Assembly: GCA_030272585.1 (NCBI GenBank)
Contig: BSYQ01000003.1
Coordinates: 2,418,001-2,482,000, forward strand
From: Bryopsis sp. KO-2023
Lineage: Eukaryota; Chlorophyta; Ulvophyceae; Bryopsidales; Bryopsidaceae
DNA: 64,000 bases
Reading direction: 5' to 3'
This document shows, piece by piece, positions 12,420 through 24,810 of this stretch (position 1 is its first letter; every line of letters starts with the position of its first letter). Below the pieces are notes generated by a model. The model was given only the letters and a program-made list of their open reading frames with translations. It was not told the origin of the DNA and ran no database searches. Made by a program: the position numbers and the translations under genes.

Positions 12420-15400
12420 CTATGCTGCTGCTTTTTCTTCGGCAGGGAACTGCACTCCCAACTCCAAAAGTTTAGAAAAAGAGGCGGCGAAATCCTGCAA
12501 CCAGAATGAAAGATAGAACTTCTCAGTTTGCTCCATAACTTGCTTTTTTTCCAACGAAGTTTTCTTGAATTCAAACCCAGAATGTGTAAACAATGACCCG
12601 AAAAATATCGACAGGTCCTCCCCTAAATTATATAGAGAGAGAGATACAATTAATTCAACAAATAAATGCTCCTTTTGCATGTGCAACGACAAAAAAATAT
12701 TGTTTAAAAAAAGAAAAAAATGGGGCAAAGGGAAAAGCATGCCAAGATGAAAAACGTTTTTTTCAAGCTATTTTTTCCCGGCAGGCTCCAATTTCATCAA
12801 TTCTTCTGCAGGATCTATCAATATGCACTGTGGAAAAAAAATCAGGGGCTAGAAAATGAAAAAGGCTGAACACAAAAACAAACAAACTGTACAAAAATTG
12901 CGAAACCATCCCAGAACAAGGGCAAGTTATATCTTTAAATTGCTGACCTGGAAAAACTTCTCCTCATCCTTTGCATACTCATAAACATGTTTCTTGAATT
13001 TACTGTCCCAAAGGAGTGCCTGGGCACCACACGCCACAAAAATTTACAACACTGCCAGTTGCGGGTCGATTTTTTTTTTTAATGAATCTTTTTTCCTCCA
13101 AAAAAAATTCTCGACCGTCGCATACCAACGTAAAAAGAAAAAAAAGGTCGGATTCATTCCGTGCCACTCTTTGCAAAAGTTAACAAGTAATAAAAATAAT
13201 AAAAATAAAATATTAATAATAATATATATATTTTTTTCACACTCACCATGTCTGCTGGCAACATCATTAGGGTTTTAGTCTTCTTGTCCTCATATTGCAG
13301 AGGATCGGATCCAGATTTTTTCACCCTGCACAACACAGCCCCCCAAAATCACATTATATATATATCTGTAAAGAAAAACTAAACCGACACCAGTGCCAAC
13401 CCCAAACTCTCCGCAAGCACATCTAACCACAGCAAGATCCCCCCCCCTCCCTCCAAAAAACAGCTAACCACTTCTTCACAAACAAAACTGCAACAATTCT
13501 TATCCCAAAAACGGAAGAAAAAGAAATCAAACAGGGAAAAGAGAAGCGATCTCTATATACTATATCTATTTTTCTCTCTCTCTCTTTTTTTTTTTTAAAT
13601 CACCATTTGTTGTTCACGAGCTCCTGGAAATAGAGATTCGAAAACGTGGTGGGGGCGTTCGTCCAGGGGCCGTCCCATCCTGAATTAGCTTTGTGGCATC
13701 TTCCTAATGTGTGGGCCCCAATCAGCGCCACAATCTCCTGGTCGTTGAAACCCATTCGATAAAAGACATCCCGGATGTGGCTGTGGCCCTTATCGCCGTC
13801 AGGCAGTCTGCCATCCGGAGGACAGAATTTGGAATCTGGAGCGTCCGACCTTCCAGGCCTCCATGGGATCTGAGGACCTAGTGTTTGTTTTTTGGGGGAA
13901 AAAAAAAGTCAGGCCAATTGTAGGAGGGAAAAGATTTTTTTTTTCCGATTTTTTCCAAATTGCTTTTTCTTTAAAACGAGCTGCAGTTCAGCACCTCCCT
14001 TTCAGTATATATAAAATAGATTCTTTTTTATTTTATTTTCAATCTTTTTTCAGGACATCTGGGCGAAGCTTATTTTCTTTTTTTCCACTCAGCACCTCAC
14101 ATGCCCTGTGATAAATTTGCCGGCCGTTTTTACAATTTTTTTTTTTTCAGTTCCAGCAGATGCTATTGACTATCTGGTCGTTGAACAAGGGGCCACCTTT
14201 ATTAAAAAAAACTGTACCTCCCATCTCCTCAATGGCGACAGCTCCTCCCAAAGTCCACAGGTCGGCATAACTGATCCAAGGAAACTGTTTCTTGATGGGC
14301 TCCAAAAGATCCCTGGCCACTGCCAGCCCAGCATTGGCACCATGGTCACACTCAGGAGAAAACCTGAAAAAACACCGGGTTGTTTTTTTTTTAACAAAAA
14401 ATAACACCATCTCCCAACCAATGCATCTCAACGGACAATTACAGCATGTTATTTCCTCAGACACACATTCATCTTGTGTTTTTTTTCATTCTTCGATATG
14501 AAAAAACGAAGGGAAAAAAAAATAGCTGCTTCCTTTTTCAATATTAAGGCAAAAAAATAAAAAAAAACTGCTTGAGCTTTTTGCATTCCAACAGGGAATC
14601 CCCCTTTGTTTCGACATGTTCAAAATGTGGCCTTTTTTTTTTTAATACCACAACCCTTTCCTGAGGTTTTGGGTCAGTCATCCCACCTCATCGTGGCACC
14701 GTTGGAGCCACCGGATCCCGTGTCTTTCTCATAGGTTCCGGAAGCGTGCCAAGCCAGTCTGACCAGAATAGGACCATAAGATCCATCATCGAAGTCCTCA
14801 ACCTCCATCAAATCAGCGATTGCCTTTCGAACAGCTTCGTAGTCTGGCTTGGCAGACGTCTGCAATTAACCCCCATTGCAACGACAGGCAGCAATTCTCT
14901 CAACCAAAGGTCAAAAAGGAAAAGGGGACAAGGCCCATTAATGATTTGATCGTTTGAATGATTGCACATGAAGGGAGCAACGGACAAGACAGGATCCAGT
15001 TTGTGCATTGAAAATTCAACAGAAGATGTTGTTATTTCAGGTTGGCCAGGCGAAAAATCGATTGGATCGATTTTTCAGTCGATCCAATCTCAAACTGCAA
15101 AGCAGGCCTCAGTCAGACATACAGGAAAGATCGAAGAAGCTCACCCCAGGGACTCCAAAAAAGCCATCCAGATATCCCATTTGCTTGGCGAGTGATAAAC
15201 CACCAGCAGCACCAGCAATGGTAAAGAGGAGCCCAGCATATGATTTCTGAAACAGAAGAAAAGAATACAAGTCAAGGCCAGATGAAGATGGGGCAACATG
15301 TTCTTGGGGACCCTCGAACACAAGCGACCTTTGAAACAACACAACGCAGGGATTGGACGCGAACTGGAAGCGATTCCTGCAGTCGCGATATCTAGATGAT

Positions 15401-15604
15401 ACGCGCAGTTCAATGTTTCTTGAAGCGCGCTGACGCGATGTTTTATGGAGGGCGTTCGTTCGAAACGACTCGATCGCGCACCCGTGGAGGTTCTTGCGAC
15501 GCTTGGGCGCAGAGTTGCCTCGTTCCGCTGGATCTCCCGGCGACAACGACGGCGCCACCGGCGCGGCACAATCGGCCGAAGTGAGCACGCATTCCACCCA
15601 GCAT
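12420..15604 (-). CDS. CCP: cytochrome c peroxidase-like class I heme peroxidase
   Basis: Eight exons (15604-15482, 15246-15145, 14859-14687, 14363-14218, 13877-13604, 13325-13247, 13019-12948, 12494-12420) close in phase for 347 aa. Residues 1-40 are Arg/Gly/Ala-rich and Asp/Glu-poor, like a mitochondrial presequence. A hydrophobic stretch follows ([17 protein letters not shown]). The distal active site is [10 protein letters not shown], with the Arg, Trp and His of the family. The proximal heme-ligand motif is [12 protein letters not shown], then NSGWDGPW, whose Trp matches the CCP radical site (Trp191 of yeast CCP), then LPAD with the Asp partner. The Arg of APX that contacts ascorbate (KERSG, Arg172) is Asn here (KANSG), as in CCP. 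I therefore prefer CCP over ascorbate peroxidase; the reaction would be H2O2 reduction by cytochrome c in the intermembrane space. A hybrid APX-CCP function remains possible. Confidence 0.88.
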
Positions 15605-16788
15605 TTTTTCTTTGTTTCTTGTCGACGCGCAAGCAAGCTTCGAAGCAAAGCTTCGTTAGAAAAACTAACTGGATTTCCTGTCAAGGGCAATAATGAGGTT
15701 GGCCGAGTCACATCAACAAATGAATCTGTCATCAAATTCGGTGATTCCTGAGTCAGACTGATGAACACTCTCAAAATCAAGAAATTCAAGACAATTTTTG
15801 TTTGTATTCTATATTCCGGTGAATGCAGCATCCAGTAACCTCATAACTCTGCTGCTGAGAAAATTGGGAAATCGGGAAATCGGGAATTCGGGATTTCGGA
15901 ATTTCGGAATTTCGGGATTTTGGGATTTCGGGATTTCGGAATTTTGGAATTTTGGAATTTTGAAATTCTGGAATTTTGGAAATTTGGAATTTTGGAAAAT
16001 TGGAATTTTGAAAAATTGGAAAATTGGAAAATTGGAAAATTTGAAAATTTGAAAATTCCAACGTTTGTGTATATATATAGTGATATGGAGGCATTATGGG
16101 CACTTCAAATATTGTAAAATATCAACTCAAGTAAATTTGTTTTCAAATTTAGGGTTAAACATGACTTGGTGTGATAAAAATTGCAAATTCGCATCCAGAC
16201 ATTCACCAGAATTCACCACCACTCATCCCCCAAAACCAAAGTGCTGTAATTTTCCATGCCAAAAACCCCACAGGAAGCAACAAGGGCCGATTCGCAACCA
16301 TAACAAAACAGGGGCCCTCATTTTTTCTTTCCCGCTTTTTCTTTTTTTTCCTTTTTTCTGAGACATCGATCTCCCTTGCTCCAATTTTCCCGAGGGAAAA
16401 AAAAATCAACGAAACAAAAAGAACCCCCCCTTTCTCCACGACACTCATTTTTTTTTATGGTTTTTTGTTTTGTTTTGTTTTTTCTTCTTACCGCTCCACA
16501 ACTTTCAAATTCTCTCTTCAACAAGAAAAAAAAAATGCAACCCCCACCAAAAGAAAAGGACACAAAAAAAAGGGGTGGGAATGCTCGAAAACCTCATCCC
16601 TCCAAAAACGGGAACAATATCAAATCCCTGGGGAAAAAAAATATAAAAAAAAACCATTGCTGTTTTTTTTTTTGCAAGAGCTTCGCTCTTAATTTCCATT
16701 TAAGAAAAAACATCTATTTTTCTTTTTTGCCTCCTTTTTTCGTCTGATTTCTCTCTCTTTTTTTTTTGCTTTGTTTCGTTTGCTGCTC
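15605..16788. other. intergenic region with minisatellite
   Basis: This holds the peroxidase promoter side, the 8-bp minisatellite at 15862-16058 (listed separately) and a T/A homopolymer-rich stretch up to the UROD stop codon. No gene was found. Confidence 0.5.
15862..16058. repeat. 8-bp minisatellite with graded variants
   Basis: About 24 tandem 8-bp units read directly from the sequence. The unit changes in order along the array: GGGAAATC, then GGGATTTC, GGAATTTC, GGAATTTT, GGAAAATT and finally TGAAAATT. G content falls steadily from left to right. Confidence 0.95.
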
Positions 16789-19700
16789 TCAGATCGATCC
16801 ATTGTAGAAGCTATTTTTGGACAATTCGAACATGTGAGCAACGCTCTCTTCTGGAGTCCCGACCATGACGCCATGTCCAAGGTTCAAAATGTGGCCCTGT
16901 TGCAACAAACAGGAAGTTTTTATATTTGTTTCATCTTTCCCCGCGCCCCCCCCCCAAAAAAAAATAAAAAATAAAAATAATATACATGTATATATCTTTA
17001 TATCTATGTATATGGATCAATGAATGATTCATACATCCATATAATGCATAACAAGCGAAACCCGCCAGTCTTCCATCGACAGATCACACAAAATACAGGA
17101 CCCAACAGATGAATGCTTGGCAAGCAATCCATGACAGACCCCTCACTTTCACAACATGTTGATATTGCACCTAATTTTTTTTTTCAATTCCTCTTTGGAT
17201 ACAGGGAAAGGACCGGAACAAAAAGAAAAAAAAAATGGGATCAGTATATCCCTGGGAACTGCAATTCCCCATACCTGACGCCCAGCTTTTGCGATGCAAT
17301 CCTTGACACCAGCCGTGATCGCATCTTTCCCAGCGAAGAGAAGAACAGGGTCCACGTTGCCCTGTCAATCGCAAACCCAATCAAGTAGCATTCAGAACAA
17401 ACCCGCATTTCTACAGATTTCATGAATTTCCACAGACACTCCGTTTTTTTCGCAACTCTATGCTGATCTCAACTTCATATCCCCACATCGGAAAGAACAA
17501 TTTAAAAAAACACATAACACAAATGGTGAGCAAGGGAAAAAAATGGAAACTCCAAGTCTTCTCGGTGGCAAAAAAAACCTCCTTCAGTCGCGTTTTTGCC
17601 GTCAATCATCTCTTTCCTCCCTTTTGAAATTCACAGAGATTTCCTTGATGTTTTTTTTTCCAAAAAAAACAGGATCACCCCACCTGAACAGCCACATCGC
17701 TTCCCAGCCTTTCTCTAGCATCTGCCACATCCAGAGTCCAGTCAAGGCCGATCACATCTGCCCCAGTATCTTTCATCCTTTCCAAAAGACCTCCACTCCC
17801 TGACCAAAAAAATTAGGAAAAAATAAAGAACAAGGGAAATGAAATGAAGCACACAAAATTGGAGATTTGGGTACAGTCGAACACCCACGATTCATCTTCC
17901 TGCACAACACTCTGCTTCTTGCAATAAAATAATTTTCCATTTTTTGCCAAAAAAGATGGCTGGTGGATGTCTTGCTCGACATTCTTTTTCCTTGTTGAAT
18001 TACCCAAACACAGATGGATTTTTGTGTTTTTTTTTGGAAGGGGTGGGGGTGGGGGGTTCTTTACCACTTGACAGCAAGGTGACCAAGCGAAGGGGGGGTT
18101 GAGGGTCGGTTTTTCTCTCTAAGTTGGATTTTCTGAAAACAGAAATAAAACAAAAAAATTGGGAATTGACACGAAAACAGGAGGCGATTCCTCACCAAGC
18201 TATGCAGCAAATAATAACAATAATAATAAATAAACAATCAATGATTGTTGCTCCACAAATACAGGACCCATTCTCACTGTAAAGCAATATTATATATATA
18301 TACAGGATTTTGACTCACCGTTAGCATAGAGCGTGAGGGGCACATCTGGATAGTCTTTCTTCACAGCTTCGATCATTCTCTGGATGTAGGGTTTGGACCA
18401 CTTGTCCCAATCCTTTGGTGGAAGCTGGCCGCCCCAAGAGTCGAAAATCTGGATGGCGTGCGCACCAGATTCTATCTAACGGAAAATCACTCGCTCAATT
18501 AGACCATAGCATAGCAGCGAAATCGTTTCAAAAAATCAAGACACCCCTCATTAGGATCGGACCAGCCTCCACAAAGTGAGTGACCAAAACACCATGACGA
18601 AACACACACGTTTTCTCCTGGAACTGCAATTCTGTGAGGAAATCGATTAAATCTACATTCGCCGATCAATGTCCTCCAACGATCCCAAAAAATTAATACT
18701 TTTGGAGAAAAAAAAAAAAAGTTAAAAAAATGAGGCTCAAGTTTTTTTCAGATACTTAATTTTGAAAAAAGAAGGGTGTGAAGTAGAAGTAGAAAAAAAG
18801 GAGGCCCAATTTTCTTTCATCAGAAACTTCGAATTGAAAAAAAAGAAAGAGGGTGCGAACCCGTCTCTATTACCTGGTACTTGATGTACACCGCAATTTG
18901 GTCAGCAAGGAACGACAGGAGCGCTTCCAGCATTTCTGGATTCGTGTACATCATGGCCTTGATCGTTTTGTAGTAAGAAGAGCTGCCGCCTTCCACCACG
19001 TAGGTGGCCAAAGTCCAAGGGGCTCCGACAAATCCCAAAACGGCAGCCTGGTTCCCGATGTCTTGTCGCAGTGTTTTTAGAGACTCCCCCACGAAGGGTA
19101 GCTTTTCTACATCGATGGGTGTCAGTCTTTTTACCTATAGAAAAAAAATGCCAAAGAGGGGTTCGGGAAATAGATGCACAACAAATATAATGAAAAAGGA
19201 GGAAAACCTTAGAGCATTATCATCGAGGGCAATTCTCAAGAACACAAGGGCAATTTAAAAAAAACAAAAAACTGCAGCCCCATTTCTGCTCGAGGATCTT
19301 TTTTTTAATTTGAAAAAAGACCCTCCGCGATTCTTTTATTCTTTCAGGTCAACCATGAAAACCCCCTCCATTGTGAAAATAGTAATTTCTGCTTTCTTTG
19401 GGTCATTCTTTTAATTTCAATATCTAAATATATATGTCTATTTTTTATTTTTTATTATTATTATTTTATTTTTTTTGGGGGGGGGGTTGTTCCTTACCTC
19501 TTCCAAGTCTCGGATGGGGGACTCGAGGATGGGGCCCTTGATGTTATCGATTTCAAAGGGCACTCCGAATGCAGGAAGAGGAGTCAGAATATCACTGGAA
19601 TAAAAAAGAAAAAAGGGGTGTGCAAAAAAAAGGCTTACTTTTTTGATCATCTTGAGAATATCAACCCATTCGTGTTCGCTTCTTTAGAAGAAAACAGAAA

Positions 19701-20936
19701 GACTTGCTCGGGAAAAGTTTTCGTTCAATCGGGGTCATGCATAGTGAATTTTCGGAGGAGGGTTGCATGGAAAGCCCAAGAAACAGAAAATTTATATAGA
19801 TATATACATATTTCTAAACAAAGGGCACTGCTCGTCCGGAAAGAAAATAATTCGAATATTGGATTTGTTTCATGAAAACGATTGTTCGAGAAACACATTT
19901 GCAACCGAGGAGTTGCGTTTTAAACCATGACTGATTTAAAAAAATAGATAAATAAAAACTTTTTTGAAAAAGACTCCAATACCTGAAGAGAATAACACCA
20001 TCTGGTTTGAAGGATAACCATGGTTGCAGGCTGATTTCGACGATTAAATCAGTGGTCTCAGATCTGCATAATTATTAAACAAAAATAAATTTTTCAAAAC
20101 ATAATACAATACGGTTGCCCATCATTCACCAAGAAACGAGCATTTTCACATGAAAGGCAAACCATAAAATATTGCATTTATTATTTAAACATATAGAATA
20201 GACAAATTTCTTAGCATTGATCTGAGGTTTCAATGCTTTTTCTGTACCTTTGTCGAAAAGATGGATAGAGGTCTGCGACATCCCTGAAGGCCTGAACATT
20301 GAAAAAAGAAAAAAAAAAAAAGTTATGATGAAATGTGGATGTGATGGATGGCAAAAAAAAAATCAATCCAAGTGAAAAAGAAACAAAGAAAAGGAAAAAA
20401 AAAAGAAGAAAAAATCGTCACCTTCTGATAGCGTCCTGCTTGTCTCATCATCCTGGCGAATCGAAAAAACAGGCAGATCAAAGATTGCGATTACGTGATG
20501 CGTTATGCCTTTCGCCAGCAAAAGTTCGACTCCGTCACCTTGAGCGTCAGAGCGTGTGGCAAAAAACTCACCAACAAGGAGGTCGTTCCACCACTTCACC
20601 GCGAGCTGCACGCACCAACAATGGCTCTACGAAAACAACATCAAAAAAAAAAAGTAAGCGCAATGCGCTCGATGACGATGCGTTCTCCGACGAGGCGTCC
20701 TCCATGATTTCGTTCTTTCTCGGCGTGCAACGCAGCGTGCCACCGACCTCTACCGTTCCTAGCGAAATGCTTGACTCAATCGACACACCTTGCTCAGCGA
20801 CAGCGTGAACGATGACGGAACTGGTCTTCGCTGCTCGGCCGCCAGTCGGTCGACGCTGCGCCTGTTTCTGCACCAGGCATCGTTCGAGTCGGAACGAAGT
20901 TCCGCATGCGGAGGTGGAAGAGGCAGCAGACGCCAT
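16789..20936 (-). CDS. hemE: uroporphyrinogen decarboxylase, probably plastid-targeted
   Basis: Eleven exons (20936-20789, 20626-20572, 20452-20422, 20291-20248, 20063-19983, 19594-19498, 19134-18874, 18475-18319, 17799-17684, 17361-17275, 16896-16789) close in phase for 394 aa. The enzyme removes four acetate carboxyls from uroporphyrinogen III to give coproporphyrinogen III in heme and chlorophyll synthesis. Visible signatures are [25 protein letters not shown], the catalytic Asp region [57 protein letters not shown] and [13 protein letters not shown]. The first roughly 50 residues are Ser/Ala/Arg-rich, typical of a chloroplast transit peptide. The ATG at 20936 is the first in frame. It is divergent from the coiled-coil gene, 267 bp apart. 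Confidence 0.95.
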
Positions 20937-21203
20937 GCGCGATCGTTGGATTGACAGGGACGCAGAGAGTTGCAACAGGGCAAAAGTGGTCGGGATGACA
21001 GGATTTCATGAGGAAACGCCGAACGGATGACGTGCGGAGGGCACCCCCCACCTTTCTGACGTGGCGCGCCAGCCACACGTTTCTGTCCACCCAGCGAAAA
21101 TCAAAAATCAAAAATCGAACACCAAGGATCCACCCAAGGCGAACGTTGTGCAGCGAACGCCAAGACCTCTCTCAGAAGGAATCTGCACAGGGGGGGGAAG
21201 CTC
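20937..21203. promoter_or_regulatory. short divergent promoter region
   Basis: Only 267 bp separate the UROD start (minus) from the coiled-coil gene start (plus), so the two probably share a bidirectional promoter. I see no clear TATA box. The stretch holds no convincing coding frame. Confidence 0.5.
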
Positions 21204-22000
21204 ATGTCGGTGGAAAGGAATCTGTGGAGGGAGGCCAGGAAACAGATCAACGGTGGGTGAGTGGGTGGGTGGAGTGGGTCGGAGCAGCACAATAGCGGCG
21301 CTTGTTCTGATCCATTGATATCGATTCGCAGAATATGAAAACCGGAAAGCGGAACTGCAGCTCGACGAGCAACGTGAGCTGGCGATCGTGGAGCTCCACA
21401 GGAAGGAAGTGGCGGCGCTGAAGGAAGGTCAGCCCGCTTGTGCAAGAGATTGGGTCTGGAGAGGGTAGGGTGGATGCGGTTTGCTCGTTTTCTTGAGCTT
21501 GTGGGGTCATTTCCACAGAAATTGATCGTGTGAGGAACGAGATTAACAACGTGGAGGCGAAATCGAACGAAGGGAGGAGAAAGATCGTGGTGGGTTGGAT
21601 TTCAGCTGAGAGGAGCCTCGCTTTGTTCGTTTCGAGATTGAAGGACGTGGTCTGCTTGTTCAGACGCTGCAAAAAGCGATCATCAACGGGTCGAGCGGCA
21701 CGGAGGGCCTCAACGAGCAGTTCAGAACGGCAAAATCGCGTGTGGATAAGAAAAGATCGGAGCTAGAGGACGCAAGGTGGGTTCAATGAGACAGGAAGGC
21801 TCTAGTGTGATCGTCGGGTGTAAGGCAACGATGGTGTATTTGATTGCAGGCAGCTGTATGAAAAGCATTTGCGGGAACAGCATGAGCACTTGACGCGGTG
21901 GTCTGAGCTTTACGATCGATCGAAGACGAGCAGTGGAGAAAGCGTGTGTGCGGCTGGTAACCGTGGAAGTGGAGGAGCGTCGACCCAGGCCCACGTATAG
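21204..22000 (+). CDS. orphan coiled-coil protein
   Basis: Five exons (21204-21252, 21332-21427, 21519-21589, 21664-21776, 21850-22000) close in phase for 159 aa ending at TAG. The protein starts MSVERNLWREARKQINEYEN. It is highly charged, with heptad-like stretches such as LHRKEVAALKEEIDRVRNEI, KSRVDKKRSELEDARQLYEK and HLREQHEHLTRWSELYDRS, and ends in a Gly/Ser tail. It is a long alpha-helical coiled coil with no membrane segment or catalytic motif. I do not recognise a family; small kinetochore, centriole or flagellar coiled-coil proteins look like this, but that is only resemblance. It is divergent from UROD and lies upstream of GME on the same strand. Confidence 0.7.
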
Positions 22001-22712
22001 AACTAGGTTTTCGATTTAAAAATGCAGGAAGCCAATAAAGATGAAGACTGAAAACTGAAAAGGCTGGAATTGAAGCGGTTGTGGAACTTGGATCTTCCAA
22101 GGATATAGAAACTTGGCAGATTTTTGCTTCGAAGTCAACTTGGGGGGACTTAATGACAAAGTGCAGGAAAACCGTTCCATTCCAACACCATCCTTGGGCC
22201 AACAGCTTTTCTCCCATAGAGCCGGCAATTGTTCAGTCACCACAGCACAATCACTACACAAGTTACCACAGAGGCCTTCTTTCCAACTTTAAGTTCAAGT
22301 TGATGCAATGAAACACCAGCAGAAAAAAATGGAATCTGAAGTGTTGTAGACACAAACATCTTACAGAAAAAGGCCAACCACAAGCATCCTCTATCCTCCC
22401 ATTCTGGGTTCAGTTATGTAATGAACGTCAAGGTAACTTACGCGATTCCAACAAATAGGATGTTGATTGATTGATGGAACGTCGGGGAAAGAAACTTCTG
22501 GCTGTTGCTTGACTTCCAGATCTGTCATCATGGGCATTTTCCCTCCAATTGCAAAAAATAGTCGTACGACGAGTCCAGTCAGACTGACAGCGAAAAAGCT
22601 GAAACCGCCAACTGTGCCACAACCTGTGAGCTGCTTTTCGTCGCAAACCTTCTTCGCCACACACATTCGTTCTGATTTCTTGTTCTTTTCGTTATTCTTG
22701 TTTCTTTCAACC
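22001..22712. other. intergenic region upstream of GME
   Basis: This contains the 3' end of the coiled-coil gene and the presumed GME promoter and 5' UTR. A frame in line with GME is open from 22467, so a longer N-terminus cannot be excluded. That stretch does not resemble GME, and the ATG at 22713 follows a pyrimidine-rich leader. Confidence 0.45.
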
Positions 22713-24810
22713 ATGGCAGCGGCACAGGCGGCCTCGGACATCCAGAAATCCTCCAAACTCGCAAAATATCCGTTCGAACCGTACTGGCCGAGCGGGAAGC
22801 TCAAGATCTGCGTCACCGGCGCTGGCGGATTCATCGCGTCGCATCTTGGCAGGAGGCTTAAGTCGGAGGGACACTATGTCGTCGGGTGCGACTGGAAGCG
22901 TAACGACCACTTCAAGGTACGCGAACCTCGCACCCTCCGTGTCTTGACGGCGGGATTTTTTTTCTTCTGCGAACGTCGTGCTCGAGGAATTTCCAAAAAT
23001 GGGCTGCTATGGTGTGTGTGTGTTTTTTTCTTGCTGACGTGCAGACGGCACGTGGTTTTATGGTGGGGTCGACGCGAGATTCTAAAGAGTTGGTGTCGGA
23101 GTGTTGTTTTTTAGGAAGAGGAGTTTTGCGACGAGTTTCACTTGGTCGATCTTCGAGTCTTCGACAACTGCAAGAAGGTTAGCGCCGGATGCGACCACGT
23201 GTTCAATCTCGCGGCGGACATGGGGGGAATGGGCTTCATTCAATCCAATCACTCCGTCATCATGTACAACAACACGATGATCAGTTTCAACATGATGGAG
23301 GCCGCCAGACAGACTGACGTGAAAAGGTAGGTGCTCCCAATTTCTGAACAAACTGTTGAAAATAAAAATTTTGGAAAAAAAAAATGAAAAAAAATGAGTA
23401 TTCGAACAGTGGTGCGGTGGCATTGTTACATTTTGTTTTCTTTCCAAAATTTTTGTTATCCACTCTACAAACAGCTTAATATTCTTGGTTTTGAGTTGGA
23501 TAATTATTTTTTTTCGAATAGTTTGAGCTAATTTGTTGGGGGTGATTCTTCGATCGAGAGGAACTGATGTTTATGAAAAAAAGAAGTCGAAAATTGAAGG
23601 CTTATGTGTCCAGCCAGTTCATGATTGTCAAATTTTGGTGGCATCATGTAGATTTTTCTATGCATCAAGCGCATGCATTTACCCTGAATTCCGTCAATTG
23701 GAGACAGAAGTCGAGGGAGGTGGTTTGAAGGAAAAAGATGCCTGGCCTGCGCAGGTACCGTGTTTTTTTTTCCCTCCTTTCTATCGATTCTGCTCAATGC
23801 AACTTGAATTTTCTCAGAAACCATCCTGGAAACCAATCCGCTTTTCAAAAAACACTGACGCAGATTGAAAACATGGCACAATTGCTTTTTAAAATATAAG
23901 AAAAAAATCCGATTCAAGACTGAGCAGTTATGGTAAACCATCATTGGCAAACATTTCGTACTGTCGAGAAAAACATGAACTCCTCTTGTCTTATTTCTTT
24001 TACAAAAGTTTTATGCCCAGTCGTTCGATAAATATCTTTCAACCTCTTTTTACACTTATACAATTGCCAACATTATTCAAATTCTCACTTCTTTTTTTCT
24101 CCTCCCTTCTTCCCCCCCCCCCCCCCCCCCCCTTTTTCGTTTTTTGACACACTCTCGCTATATATCTATTGCAGCCACAAGATGCCTATGGTCTGGAGAA
24201 GCTGGCTTCGGAGGAGCTGTGCATGCATTACAACAACGACTTCGGAATCCAGTGTCGAATTGCGCGGTTTCACAACATCTACGGCCCCCACGGAACGTGG
24301 AAGGGCGGTCGAGAGAAAGCCCCAGCAGCTTTTTGCCGGAAAGTGTTGAGCAGCACCACGGAGATCGAGATGTGGGGCGACGGAAAGCAAACCCGCAGTT
24401 TCACGTTCGTGGATGATTGCGTGGAGGGAATCCTTCGTATCACAAAGTCCGATTTCTGCGAACCGTTGAATTTGGGAAGCAGCGAGATGGTGTCCATGAA
24501 CGAAATGATGGGCCTGGTTTCGTCGTTCGAGGAGAAGAAGCTGCCCATCAAGCATATCCCTGGACCGGAGGGTGTGCGGGGTAGGAACTCAGACAATGCT
24601 TTGATTTTGGAGAAGCTGGGCTGGGAGCCGACCATTACTTTGAAGGATGGGTTGAACAAGACGTACTTCTGGATCAAGGGGCAGATTGAAGGGGAAGCCA
24701 GCGGGGGTGCTGCTGTCGATTATTCCAAGAGTATGGTGGTGGGCACTAGCGCTCCTGTAGAATTGGGAGCCCTCAGGGCTGCTGATGGAAAAGAGGGTTT
24801 TGAAAAGTAA
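22713..24810 (+). CDS. GME: GDP-mannose 3,5-epimerase
   Basis: Four exons (22713-22916, 23115-23326, 23652-23754, 24175-24810) close in phase for 384 aa, the usual GME length. The enzyme, an extended short-chain dehydrogenase, converts GDP-D-mannose to GDP-L-galactose or GDP-L-gulose, a step toward ascorbate and L-galactose-containing wall polymers; it acts in the cytosol. Visible motifs are the NAD-binding ITGAGGFIASH-type loop (CVTGAGGFIASHLGRRL), FNLAADMGGMGFIQSNHSVI, the acid-base Cys in YASSACIYPEF, the YxxxK pair in AYGLEKLASEE, the Lys in GGREKAPAAFCRK, and the C-terminal GTSAPVELGALRAADGKE typical of plant GME. The start has a short N-terminus without a targeting signal. GME together with a CCP-type rather than APX-type peroxidase nearby is notable for redox metabolism, though linkage need not mean shared function. 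Confidence 0.96.
23951..24125 (+). repeat. dispersed ~170-bp repeat, copy 1 (GME intron 3)
   Basis: Starting at ACATTTCGTACTGTCGAG, this stretch matches 42756-42922 almost base for base, including TCGTTCGATAAATATCTTTC and CACTTATACAATTGCCAACA, apart from a few substitutions and indels in T or C runs. It ends in a C/T-rich tract. No terminal repeats or target-site duplication were evident. Confidence 0.85.

Noticed and set aside
12420-15604. Ascorbate peroxidase
   Set aside because: Overall similarity is class I peroxidase, but the ascorbate-binding Arg is Asn and the CCP radical Trp context is present, so CCP is the better call.
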